Source: an uncultured Clostridia bacterium (GTDB lineage: Bacteria; Bacillota; Clostridia; Christensenellales; Borkfalkiaceae). From it: DNA of 64,000 nucleotides. The translations under genes were made by a program, and so were the position numbers. Location of the stretch: contig CALVWW010000004.1 in NCBI GenBank assembly GCA_944368155.1, positions 62,001-126,000 on the forward strand. Direction: 5' to 3'. Of the stretch, positions 41,814 to 49,223 are shown piece by piece (within the stretch, counting starts at the first letter, position 1; every line of letters begins with the position of its first letter). The notes beneath the pieces are model-generated. The model was not told where the DNA came from. It ran no database searches and was given only the letters and a program-made list of their open reading frames with translations.

Positions 41814-42683
41814 TTAGCGCAGGTCCTTTGTGGCGATATTGTCCATATCGTCATATGTCTGGTTCTCACCGCACATACCCCAGATAAAGGTGTAGTTCAT
41901 GGTGCCCACGCCCGTGTGGATTGACCAGCTGGGAGAGATGACCGCCTGCTCGTTGTGCATTACTATGTGCCTTGTCTCCTGAGGGGTGCCCATGAGGTGG
42001 AACACGGCTTCGGTTTCGGGAAGCTCGAAGTACATATATACTTCCATGCGCCTTTCATGCGTGTGGCTGGGAAGCGTATTCCACGAACTGCCTACGTCGA
42101 GTTCGGTCATGCCCATTGAAAGCTGGCAACTCTTGCATACGTCGCCGATTATGAACTGGTTGATAGTGCGCTTATTCATGCCCTCTACAGTGCCGAGATG
42201 ACGCTGAACACAGTATGCCGTGCCTTCGGGTGCGGGAACGCCCTCCACAGGCTTGGTTATCTTTACCGTGGGATACGTCTTGTGCGCGGGGCTTGAATTG
42301 AGATAAAATTTAGCAGGATTTGAAGGGTCGTTTGAAGCAAAGGTAACTTCCTTCGTGCCCATACCGATATAGATACCCTCTTTAAAGCCGATGTTATACA
42401 CCTTGCCGTCGAGAGTTATAGTGCCGGCGCCGCCGATATTGATAACGCCCATTTCGCGCCTTTCAAGAAAAAAGTTTGTAGCAAGTTCCTTGAAAGTGCC
42501 GAGAGAGAGTTTCTCGTTTACGGGCATTGCGCCGCCTGCGATTATTCTGTCCTGATGGGAATAAGTCAGAAGAATATCATCTTCGGCAAAGAGTTTTTCT
42601 ATTAAATATTTTTCCCTGAGTTCCTTGGTATCGTAATGCTTGGAATCGTCGGGATGATTTGCATATCTTACATCAAATTTCAT
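41814..42683 (-). CDS. kduI: 5-dehydro-4-deoxy-D-glucuronate isomerase
   Basis: 289 residues, full length. The bicupin KduI signatures include [53 protein letters not shown] (metal-binding His/Glu) and [21 protein letters not shown]. It isomerises 5-keto-4-deoxyuronate, the product released by GH105 from unsaturated oligomers, to 3-deoxy-glycero-2,5-hexodiulosonate. KduD, encoded at 46933, does the next step. The ribosome site is GGAGG, with an element A hairpin ending 13 bp above the ATG. Confidence 0.97.
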   Translation of the reverse strand: MKFDVRYANHPDDSKHYDTKELREKYLIEKLFAEDDILLTYSHQDRIIAGGAMPVNEKLSLGTFKELATNFFLERREMGVINIGGAGTITLDGKVYNIGFKEGIYIGMGTKEVTFASNDPSNPAKFYLNSSPAHKTYPTVKITKPVEGVPAPEGTAYCVQRHLGTVEGMNKRTINQFIIGDVCKSCQLSMGMTELDVGSSWNTLPSHTHERRMEVYMYFELPETEAVFHLMGTPQETRHIVMHNEQAVISPSWSIHTGVGTMNYTFIWGMCGENQTYDDMDNIATKDLR

Positions 42684-42695
42684 AAGACCTCCGTC

Positions 42696-42780
42696 TCGTC
42701 GAAAATCTTTTGCCTTGCAAAATCTTTTCGACGAATTTTGATTTTGGTCGTAATACGGCTTAACGGCCGAACTAAATTCT
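42696..42780 (+). repeat. Element A copy 4 (3'-truncated)
   Basis: Hairpin TCGTCGAAAATCTTTTGC/GCAAAATCTTTTCGACGA is perfect (42696-42734) with TCGTCG/CGACGA replacing TCACGG/CCGTGA. Then only the left half of the two-tier stem, to CTAAATTC. Confidence 0.8.
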
Positions 42781-43205
42781 TCTCATGCGTCGATTTGCGG
42801 GTTGCCGCCGCATTCGGTCACCGCTCGGGCAGAAACATATGCCCTCGCTCATCTCGCAGCGCATAAACAGTGGATATCCACTGTTTATAGAATTGCTCAG
42901 CTCGTCCTTGCCGCATTTCGGCATTATTTATCTTTAATACGTTTCACGAAATTCTCGCGCAGGCTGCGCGAGAGCTTTGCCCGCTGCTCTGCCGAGGTTC
43001 CCGAAGGGAAACGGCAGATGCGCAGGTATGCGCAAATCGGGTCCTGCTGCGGCGTCATAATTCATTTTGAATTTATTGCGGTAAAAAGTTGCACCTTGCA
43101 AAATTCTTTACGCGCGGGCTAACGCGCTTAATTTTGCTGCGGGAAAACCTGCTTGCGCACATTATTTATTTTGAAATAAATCTTCACTTTATTATTCGCT
43201 TGGAT
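42781..43205. repeat. Repeat-mosaic region without genes
   Basis: It contains a perfect 24-bp palindrome centred on TGGATATCCA (42864-42887), matching the AACAGCGG hairpin of element B copy 4 with compensated bases. It also holds a TCGCGCAG/CTGCGCGA hairpin (about 42955-42973) and segments shared with 48808-48890 (GCGCAGGTATGCGCAAATCG). No open frame is convincing. Confidence 0.6.
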
Positions 43206-43210
43206 AACCC

Positions 43211-43336
43211 TCGAAGATGCGAGCAGTACGAGGCGTGTGCGGAAGCCGTGAGGGAGTTTACAAAGACGTAAATGACCGAACGGAACCGTAAACACAACAA
43301 AGTAATGCGAAGCATATGCGAGGGAAAGCGGAGCCA
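43211..43336 (+). repeat. Element C copy 4
   Basis: A full unit with hairpin TTTAC (43257-43261) / GTAAA (43268-43272), ending GCGAGGGAAAGCGGAGCC 7 bp from the stop of the next minus-strand gene. Confidence 0.85.
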
Positions 43337-43342
43337 CTAAAT

Positions 43343-44185
43343 TTAGCGGACAGCCTCCCACTTGTTGCGGATAAACTCCACGCAGGGGACGATATTCTCG
43401 CCGGTGGTGCCTTCAAGCACCAGATAGGCGTCTTTATCATAAGCCTTTATGCGGGATAAAATAGCGTCGAAATCAAAGACGCCCTGCCCGGGAGGAACCT
43501 GCTTTACCTTACCGTCTTCAAACACATAGTCCTTTATGTGGAACACGCGTATCTTGCCCGCAAACGCCTCTAACCCCTCGTCTAAAATCTCGAGGTAACG
43601 CTCGTGATTGGAGGCGTCGAGGTAGTTGTATATGTCGAAGATGATCTGCACGTTGGGCATATTTATGATGTCGACGGCGCGCTTTAACGTTTTCACATCG
43701 TAGCAGCAGTGCCCCGCGGCTCCCTCCATTCCGATATTTACACCCAACTTTTCGGCGTATTCCGCGAGGCCGCGGAAAGTCATAACCACCCTGCCGAAAG
43801 CCTCGGGCGTGCGGTTTTTGGGGTTATACGTCCACTTGTCGTCGTTGAACGAGCCCGTCTCCGAGCCGACGATATCGCAGCCGAGGTTTTTGCAGTACGT
43901 TAAATACTCCTTGAATACGGCTATGCCGTTTTCAACCTTTTCGGGATTGGAGTGGACGGGGTTGAAGTATGCGCCGATGAGCGCCACGTCTATGCCCGCC
44001 TCTTTAAGGGCCGCCCCTATGGCAGCCGAATTTTCTTCATTCAGCTGCCCGGGTGCATATTTCAGCTCGTCCATAAACTTATATGCAACGAGTTGAACGG
44101 CGGATATGCCGCAGTCATTGCATTTTTTTATGGCGGGCTCAAGCCCCTTTACGCCGAGGTCGTGCGTGCGGAAAGCTATCTTCAT
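43343..44185 (-). CDS. Sugar phosphate isomerase/epimerase-like TIM barrel protein
   Basis: 280 residues, AP-endonuclease-2 superfamily. Typical segments are MKIAFRTHDLGVKGLEPAIKKCNDCGISAVQL, VALIGAYFNPVH, GVNIGMEGAAGHCCYDVKTLKRAVD (Glu and His metal ligands), IIFDIYNYLD and IRVFHIKDYVFEDGK. Members isomerise or epimerise keto-sugars, or dehydrate inositol derivatives. The gene follows kdgK with a 1-nt overlap, so it probably handles a uronate-derived sugar; the exact reaction cannot be told. An element C copy follows its stop. Confidence 0.82.
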   Translation of the reverse strand: MKIAFRTHDLGVKGLEPAIKKCNDCGISAVQLVAYKFMDELKYAPGQLNEENSAAIGAALKEAGIDVALIGAYFNPVHSNPEKVENGIAVFKEYLTYCKNLGCDIVGSETGSFNDDKWTYNPKNRTPEAFGRVVMTFRGLAEYAEKLGVNIGMEGAAGHCCYDVKTLKRAVDIINMPNVQIIFDIYNYLDASNHERYLEILDEGLEAFAGKIRVFHIKDYVFEDGKVKQVPPGQGVFDFDAILSRIKAYDKDAYLVLEGTTGENIVPCVEFIRNKWEAVR

Positions 44186-45216
44186 TATCTCTGAACGCGG
44201 CCGCTGCCGTCGCCGCCGGCAAGAGCTTCAACTTCCTTGCGGGAAACAAGGTTGAAGTCGCCGGGGATGGTGTGCTTGAGCGCAGACGCGGCAACGCCGA
44301 ACTCGAGCGCAGCCTTGAAATCTTTATCGTCAAGGAAGCCGGTGATAACGCCGCCGGCAAAGCTGTCGCCGCCGCCTACGCGGTCAACGATGGGAGAAAT
44401 TCTGTACTCTCTGGAGTGATAGAATTCACCAGTGGTGCCGTTATATATGCATGCCGACCAGCCGTTGTCGGAAGCCGAATGGCTTACGCGGAGGGAAGAT
44501 ATGGCATACTTGAAGTTGAACTTTGCAACCATCTGCTCGAATATCGACTTGTAGCCGTCGAGGTTGAGCTTGCCGGAAGTTACGTCGGTGGAAGCGGGCT
44601 TGAAGCCGAGAACAAGTTCTGCGTCCTCTTCGTTGCCGATGCAAACGTCGACATACTTCATGAGGCCGGTCATAACCTTCTGGGCCTTTTCGCTCGACCA
44701 GAGCTTTTTGCGGAAGTTGAGGTCGACAGATACGGTAACGCCGTGCTTTTTGGCAGCCTTTAACGCCTCTTCGGTAAGAACTGCGGCGCTGTCGGATACG
44801 GCGGGAGTGATGCCGGTGAAGTGGAACCAGTCAGCGCCCTCGAAGATTGCGTCGAAGTCGAAATCGGCGGCCGTGGCCGTAGTTATGGAGGAATGAGCCC
44901 TGTCGTAAACTACCTTGGAGGGTCTCATAGCCGAGCCTGTTTCAAGGTAATAGATACCGAGCCTTTCGCCGCAACGCGCGATGTGGTCGGTCTCAACGCC
45001 GTACTTTCTGAGTGCGGCAATTGCGCAGTCGCCCAGCTCATTTGCGGGAAGAGCTGTTACAAACTCTGCCTTATGGCCGTAGTTGGCGCAAGATACAGCA
45101 ACGTTAGCTTCGCCGCCGCCGTAGTTGATGTCGAACTCGTCGGCCTGGATGAACTTCTCGTTGTTGGGAGTTGAGAGGCGAAGCATGATTTCGCCCATGG
45201 TTACAATCTTCTTCAT
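44185..45216 (-). CDS. kdgK: 2-keto-3-deoxygluconate kinase
   Basis: 343 residues from the ATG at 45216 (KKIVTMGEIMLRLSTPNNEKF), preceded by AAGGAG; earlier in-frame codons fall in a repeat element. PfkB family: GGGEANVAVSCANYG in the N-terminal lid region and the catalytic RVGGGDSFAGGVITGFLD near the C-terminus. It phosphorylates KDG, the common product of the UxaA and KduD branches, to KDPG. The stop overlaps the isomerase-like gene by 1 nt. Confidence 0.93.
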   Translation of the reverse strand: MKKIVTMGEIMLRLSTPNNEKFIQADEFDINYGGGEANVAVSCANYGHKAEFVTALPANELGDCAIAALRKYGVETDHIARCGERLGIYYLETGSAMRPSKVVYDRAHSSITTATAADFDFDAIFEGADWFHFTGITPAVSDSAAVLTEEALKAAKKHGVTVSVDLNFRKKLWSSEKAQKVMTGLMKYVDVCIGNEEDAELVLGFKPASTDVTSGKLNLDGYKSIFEQMVAKFNFKYAISSLRVSHSASDNGWSACIYNGTTGEFYHSREYRISPIVDRVGGGDSFAGGVITGFLDDKDFKAALEFGVAASALKHTIPGDFNLVSRKEVEALAGGDGSGRVQR

Positions 45217-45245
45217 AAAAAATTTTCTCCTTGAATATATCATAT

Positions 45246-45420
45246 TCACGAATTTTTCGCGCGGGCCGCGCACGAAAAATTCCGTGAGTTTAAGAAACCA
45301 AGTTTCTTTGGCGGTATTTTTAAGCGCCCACCATTATAGAAATGCCGCCATTCACTTCCGGTGAGCCCGCTTGCGCGGCAAATTGTGTCGCGCTATCGGC
45401 GGGAAACCCGCCTTGCGCAA
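45246..45420 (+). repeat. Element B copy 2
   Basis: Hairpins in order: TCACGAATTTTTCGCGCG/CGCGC...CGTGA (45246-45287), AGAAAC-CAA-GTTTCT, GGCGGTATTT/AAATGCCGCC (G-U pair), TTCAC-TTCC-GGTGA, GGCGGG-AAA-CCCGCC. It starts 29 bp above the kdgK start codon, leaving room for its ribosome site. Confidence 0.8.
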
Positions 45421-45475
45421 AATAATTATTTTAGAATAAATTTTTATCTTATTTATAAAAGCCCATAAATGGTTC

Positions 45476-45596
45476 ATAGAAGCAAGTAAGACAAGGAGCG
45501 CGCGGAAGTCGTGAAGGAGCTTACTTAGAGGTAAGTGACTGAACGAAGCCGTAAGCGCGACAACGTATTACGCCGCTTATATGAAGCCGTAGCGGA
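45476..45596 (+). repeat. Element C copy 5
   Basis: A full unit, hairpin CTTAC/GTAAG, ending 1 bp from the kdgA stop codon. Nearly identical to copy 2 through GAAGTCGTGAAGGAGC and GAAGCCGTAAGCGCGAC. Confidence 0.85.
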
Positions 45597-45597
45597 C

Positions 45598-46590
45598 TTA
45601 CTTGCGTTTTACTAAATGCACGGCGAAGCCGCCGAACTGGTCCTTGAGATACGCCACATTCATTTCGCCGGTGGCCTTGTCGTACTTGAAAGAGCTTTCG
45701 TCAGGCTCGAAACCGCGCATCTTCAGCTGATATACCGCGCGCTTTACAGAGTTTGTGGCGATTGCTATGTGGCCGTTGTCGCCCTTGAAGGGAGATTTCA
45801 TCATCTCCATGTAAGTGGAGGCGAATACCGAGCTGTTGCCCACCTTTTTCTTGAAGCCGAAAGCTGCCTCGAACTTATCGGCAACGGCTTCGGCCTCCTC
45901 GGGATTTGCACAGTTGAGCCCGACGTGAACCATCTCGAAACCGAGCATTTTGTCGATAGCCTCCTTGCAAAGGCGGGTTATTTCGTCCCAGTTCTCCTCT
46001 GCAAGCGCCTTGGCGGGTACTATCCAGCTGCCGCCGCAGCATACGATTTTATTGTAGGAAAGATAGTTGTTGAGGTTGTCCGCCGAAACTCCCCCTGTGG
46101 GCATGAAGCGCATGTTCTGATAGGGGCCGCACACACTCTTTATGTACGCAAGGCCTCCGGCCTGCTCTGCAGGGAAGAACTTTACAAAATCCAGCCCGAG
46201 TTCCAGAGCCTGCTCAATCTCGCTCGCGGAAGACAAACCGGGGGCGAAGGGTATGCCGTTTTCAAGGCAGTGCTTCACCACCTTGGGATTGAGGCCGGGA
46301 GCCACGCAGAATTTTGCGCCCGCAGCATACGCCGCGTCGGCCTGTTCGCACGTTAAAACGGTGCCTGCGCCGACCATCATGTCGGGATACGCCTTTACCA
46401 TGCGTGCGATGACTTCATCCGCACCCTTGGCACGGAAAGTAACTTCCGCACAGTTTATGCCGCCGTCGCGCAGCGCCTTTGCAAGCTTTTCGGCGTTTTC
46501 AACCTTGTCGAGCTTGATGACGGGCACGATGCCGATGTTTGAAAATTCTTCGACCACGGCGTCAATTTTTGCTTTTACGTTTTCAGCCAT
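45598..46590 (-). CDS. kdgA: KDPG aldolase fused to a VOC (glyoxalase-like) domain
   Basis: 330 residues from the ATG at 46590 (AENVKAKIDAVVEEF), preceded by GGGAGAG. Residues 1-~210 are a class I KDPG/KHG aldolase: Glu in AEVTFRAKG, VGAGTVLTCEQ, Schiff-base Lys in DFVKFFPAE and FMPTGGVSADNLNNYL. Residues ~220-330 (FEMVHVGLNCANPEEAEAVADKF, GHIAIATNSVKRAVYQLKMRGFEP, KDQFGGFAVHLVKR) are a VOC-fold domain. The aldolase splits KDPG to pyruvate and glyceraldehyde-3-phosphate. The VOC domain's role is unknown. It has a consensus promoter. Confidence 0.93.
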   Translation of the reverse strand: MAENVKAKIDAVVEEFSNIGIVPVIKLDKVENAEKLAKALRDGGINCAEVTFRAKGADEVIARMVKAYPDMMVGAGTVLTCEQADAAYAAGAKFCVAPGLNPKVVKHCLENGIPFAPGLSSASEIEQALELGLDFVKFFPAEQAGGLAYIKSVCGPYQNMRFMPTGGVSADNLNNYLSYNKIVCCGGSWIVPAKALAEENWDEITRLCKEAIDKMLGFEMVHVGLNCANPEEAEAVADKFEAAFGFKKKVGNSSVFASTYMEMMKSPFKGDNGHIAIATNSVKRAVYQLKMRGFEPDESSFKYDKATGEMNVAYLKDQFGGFAVHLVKRK

Positions 46591-46674
46591 AATTAACTCT
46601 CCCTTTTTGTTCCGCGGCAACAGCTTGCAGGCTGTTTATGTGCCGCAGTCACATTATTATAATCGTACATAACA

Positions 46675-46703
46675 ATTATAGTTTCACCGCGCGCGCATGT
46701 AAA
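46675..46703 (-). promoter_or_regulatory. Promoter of the kdgA-kdgK region
   Basis: On the minus strand TTTACA, a 17-nt spacer, TATAAT, about 85 nt above kdgA. A second TATAAT-like box lies 25 nt below. Between here and 46845 there is a GC palindrome (about 46760-46797, CGCGCGCGGGTGCGCG and its complement) and no gene. Confidence 0.7.
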
Positions 46704-46845
46704 TATACAAAACGGATATAAAGATACATTATTCGGTTATCAAATGTAAGAATTTTGTAAAACGCGCGCGGGTGCGCGTATTGCGCGCCCGCGCGCGGTA
46801 AAAGACGGATAAATTTCAGCGTGGCATGTTTAAAATTATGCCGAA

Positions 46846-46883
46846 AAAAACACAGCCCGAGGTGAATCCGGGTCTGTGTTTTT
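46846..46883 (-). terminator. kduD terminator
   Basis: AAAAACACAG / CTGTGTTTTT with CCCG/CGGG nearer the loop, T7 on the minus strand, 49 bp past the kduD stop. Confidence 0.8.
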
Positions 46884-46932
46884 AGACGATATTGAAACCT
46901 CGGCGAAAAGAGAGCCTTTCGCCGGCATAATC

Positions 46933-47685
46933 TTATCTGCCCAGCCAGCCGCCGTCTACCGCGAGCGTGAAGCCGTTTACATAGTCCGACGCCGCCGAAG
47001 CGAGGAACACGGCCGCGCCCTCGAGGTCGGCGGGCGTACCCCAGCGGCCCGCTGGAATGCGCGCAAGGATATCCGCCGAACGCTCTTCGTCCTGACGGAG
47101 CTGCTGCGTGTTGTTGGTAGCCATATATCCGGGTGCAATGCCGTTTACATTGATACCGTACTTGGCCCATTCGTTGGCGAGCGTCATGGTTATGCCGCGT
47201 ATGGCCGATTTGGACGCCGTGTACGAAGGAACCCTTATGCCGCCCTGATAGGAGAGCATGGAGGCGATATTTATTATCTTGCCGCCGCTGCCCTGCTTTA
47301 AAAATTGCTTTGCGACAGCCTGGGTGAGGAAGAATACCGTCTTTAAATTGACGGCGAGTACGGTGTCCCAATTCTCTTCTGAGAACTCAATGGAATCCTG
47401 CCTTTTGATTATGCCTGCATTGTTGACGAGTATATCTATTCTGCCGAACTGTTCAACGGTGCCTTCCACCACCTGCGGAATGACGTCGCAAGAGCTTAAA
47501 TCGGCAATAATGTTGTGGAAATCGTCGCCGAGCATTTCTTTGGTTTCGGTGCTGGGGCGGCGGGACACACCCACCACCTTTGCGCCCGCCTCTACAAAGG
47601 CGCGGCTTATGCCCTGTCCGAGACCGGTATTACTGCCCGTTACGATGGCAACTTTGCCCTTTAAGCTGAACTGGTCCAAAATCAT
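46933..47685 (-). CDS. kduD: 2-deoxy-D-gluconate 3-dehydrogenase / 2-keto-3-deoxygluconate oxidoreductase
   Basis: 250 residues, a classic short-chain dehydrogenase: TGSNTGLGQGISRAF (cofactor), NNAGIIKRQDSIEFSEENWD, catalytic SYTASKSAIRG and GYMATNNTQQLRQDEERS, the family-specific loop of KduD. It reduces 3-deoxy-glycero-2,5-hexodiulosonate from KduI to 2-keto-3-deoxygluconate, joining the unsaturated branch to KdgK. A good -10 box (TATAAT) and GGGGGA site lie upstream; the -35 box is weak. It is alone in its transcript. Confidence 0.93.
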   Translation of the reverse strand: MILDQFSLKGKVAIVTGSNTGLGQGISRAFVEAGAKVVGVSRRPSTETKEMLGDDFHNIIADLSSCDVIPQVVEGTVEQFGRIDILVNNAGIIKRQDSIEFSEENWDTVLAVNLKTVFFLTQAVAKQFLKQGSGGKIINIASMLSYQGGIRVPSYTASKSAIRGITMTLANEWAKYGINVNGIAPGYMATNNTQQLRQDEERSADILARIPAGRWGTPADLEGAAVFLASAASDYVNGFTLAVDGGWLGR

Positions 47686-47779
47686 TTGTCATATCCCCCT
47701 TTTGCTAAAATTTTTACTGCCATTATATGGTAACACCTTTTTTTTAAATTTTCAAGGTCTTTTTCAAAATTGTAACAAA

Positions 47780-47818
47780 AAATGCCCTGCCGCAATGTTT
47801 TTGCTCCGCAGGGCATTT
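47780..47818 (-). terminator. Terminator of the deacetylase gene
   Basis: AAATGCCCTGC / GCAGGGCATTT, 17-nt loop, T6 on the minus strand, 16 bp past the stop at 47835. Confidence 0.75.
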
Positions 47819-47834
47819 CCGCAAATTGCACAAT

Positions 47835-48695
47835 TCAGTTTTCGGGCACTTCGAAGAGCACTGTTTCTCCGCTTCCTATCCTGTAAATTCTGCCGCGAAT
47901 CTCCAGCCATACCGGGCGGTGCGAAGGGTTATACACCCTCTCGCCGTCCAGCGAATAAACGAGGCTTTCAAAGCACTTCACATAGTCGTATATGTCGCCG
48001 TTTGTAGCCGCCCATATGCCGCCCTCTTCCGACACCCGGCGGCATACGTTCTCAATGACGTCCCAGTTATCATTGTCGTCGAATTCGTAGGCGTGGCCCC
48101 ATATATAGAACAGCCACGGCTCGCGGTTCTTGAACTCTTCGGAGGGAGCGCCTGCAAGGAACTTATCTGTAAGCTCTCCAAGGCAGGGCTCGGTGTGATG
48201 CACTGTAGGGTTCAGATGAAGCCAGTCCGAGGGGAGCGCAAAGCAATGGGTAGACACCGTCGTTCGGGCATACAGCACCCCCAGCGCCTTTAAAGCGGCG
48301 GCCGTTTCGTCGTTTACGCCGCTGTAGGCATAGGCCATGCCGTTTACTATGCAGCCGAATTTTTCTTCGAGATACGCCCGGTTATCGGCGACTTCCTTTA
48401 TTGCGAGAGGTACGGGGACTTTGCCCAAAAAAATGTGGCGCGCGCCGTGAAGCGCGACCTCATGTCCGCTGTTTCTGAACGCGGCTATCGTCTCCTCCTC
48501 ATTCATGCGGTTATGCCACTGTTGCGCGTCGAAGAGCTTGCTGTTGAGATTGAAAGTGCCCTTAAGGCCGTATTTATCCAATATGGACATCAGCTTTTTG
48601 TCGGCCGCGACGCCGTCGTCATAGCTGAAAGTTATTGCCTTCTCCCTTCCTTCGGGAAAGCGCATATAGCGCTCGTGATACATTTGAATAAACAT
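47835..48695 (-). CDS. NodB-type polysaccharide deacetylase, cytosolic
   Basis: 286 residues. The metal site is in place: AITFSYDDGVAADKKLM (two Asp) and HEVALHGARH (H-x3-H), with YAYSGVNDETAAALKALG and FYIWGHAYEFDDND near the C-terminal motifs. Enzymes of this fold remove N- or O-acetyl groups from sugars. With no signal peptide and a position in the pectin cluster, it may strip acetyl groups from imported pectic oligomers; that is inference. The start has AAGGAG; an element B hairpin ends about 57 bp upstream and begins 16 bp above the ATG. Confidence 0.83.
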   Translation of the reverse strand: MFIQMYHERYMRFPEGREKAITFSYDDGVAADKKLMSILDKYGLKGTFNLNSKLFDAQQWHNRMNEEETIAAFRNSGHEVALHGARHIFLGKVPVPLAIKEVADNRAYLEEKFGCIVNGMAYAYSGVNDETAAALKALGVLYARTTVSTHCFALPSDWLHLNPTVHHTEPCLGELTDKFLAGAPSEEFKNREPWLFYIWGHAYEFDDNDNWDVIENVCRRVSEEGGIWAATNGDIYDYVKCFESLVYSLDGERVYNPSHRPVWLEIRGRIYRIGSGETVLFEVPEN

Positions 48696-48710
48696 AAAAC
48701 GCTCCTTGAT

Positions 48711-48885
48711 TCACAAAAATTTCGCGCGGGCCGCGCACTAAATTTTTCGTGAGTTTGAGGGGCTCTGCCCCTCTTGCCACGATTCTCAGGGCCCTCAATT
48801 ATGTAATCGTGGCAATTCACCCCGCTCAGGCGCAGGTATGCGCAAATCGAAGCCTGCTGCGGCGGGAAACCCGCCTTGCGCACAA
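48711..48885 (+). repeat. Element B copy 3
   Basis: Hairpins: TCACAAAAATTTCGCGCGG/complement (48711-48752), GAGGGGC-TCT-GCCCCTC (48757-48773), TTGCCACGATT/AATCGTGGCAA (48774-48815) and GGCGGG-AAA-CCCGCC (48861-48875). The second and third stems differ from copies 1 and 2 on both arms. Confidence 0.8.
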
Positions 48886-48896
48886 ATTACTTTGTT

Positions 48897-49000
48897 TCGC
48901 CGCAATCTTTTTGCAGAGCAAAAATCTTTCGGCGAGATTTATTCTTTTGTCGTAAAAACACTTAACGGCCGAACTAAATTCGGCCTTGTGTTTTTTCGGC
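48897..49000 (+). repeat. Element A copy 5
   Basis: Hairpin TCGCCGCAATCTTTTTGC/GCAAAAATCTTTCGGCGA (48897-48935), then GTCGTAAAAACAC/GTGTTTTTTCGGC around GGCCGAA-CTAAA-TTCGGCC (48949-49000). Confidence 0.85.
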
Positions 49001-49097
49001 GCAATTTTTTATATTTTCGCATAATTTTTTATATATGCAAAATTTGGGCAACCTGCTTGCGCTGCAAACTGGGTCGCGCTAACGCGTGGAAACCCTG

Positions 49098-49166
49098 CTT
49101 GCGCACAAATTACTTTGTTTCGCCGCAATCTTTTTGCAGAGCAAAAATCTTTCGGCGGGATTTATT
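49098..49166 (+). repeat. Near-exact direct repeat of 48875-48943, with element A hairpin only (copy 6)
   Basis: About 69 bp from CTTGCGCACAAATTAC to GATTTATT is repeated 223 bp from its first occurrence with one base change. It contains the TCGCCGC...CTTTCGGCG hairpin (49120-49158) without the two-tier stem. 49001-49097 holds further element B-like fragments and no gene. Confidence 0.85.
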
Positions 49167-49188
49167 TATCGCAGACTATTATAACACT

Positions 49189-49218
49189 AAAGCGCGCCGC
49201 ATGTAAAGGGCGCGCTTT
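49189..49218. terminator. Hairpin below the first MATE gene
   Basis: AAAGCGCGCC / GGCGCGCTTT around a 10-nt loop, directly after the stop at 49224. No T-run on the minus side. Confidence 0.5.
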
Positions 49219-49223
49219 AAATT

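Noticed and set aside
41335-45597. Possible CRISPR array or CRISPR-like repeats in the repeat-rich gaps
   Set aside because: The repeats are not evenly spaced, have no unique spacers of constant length, vary by compensated stem changes and have no cas genes nearby.
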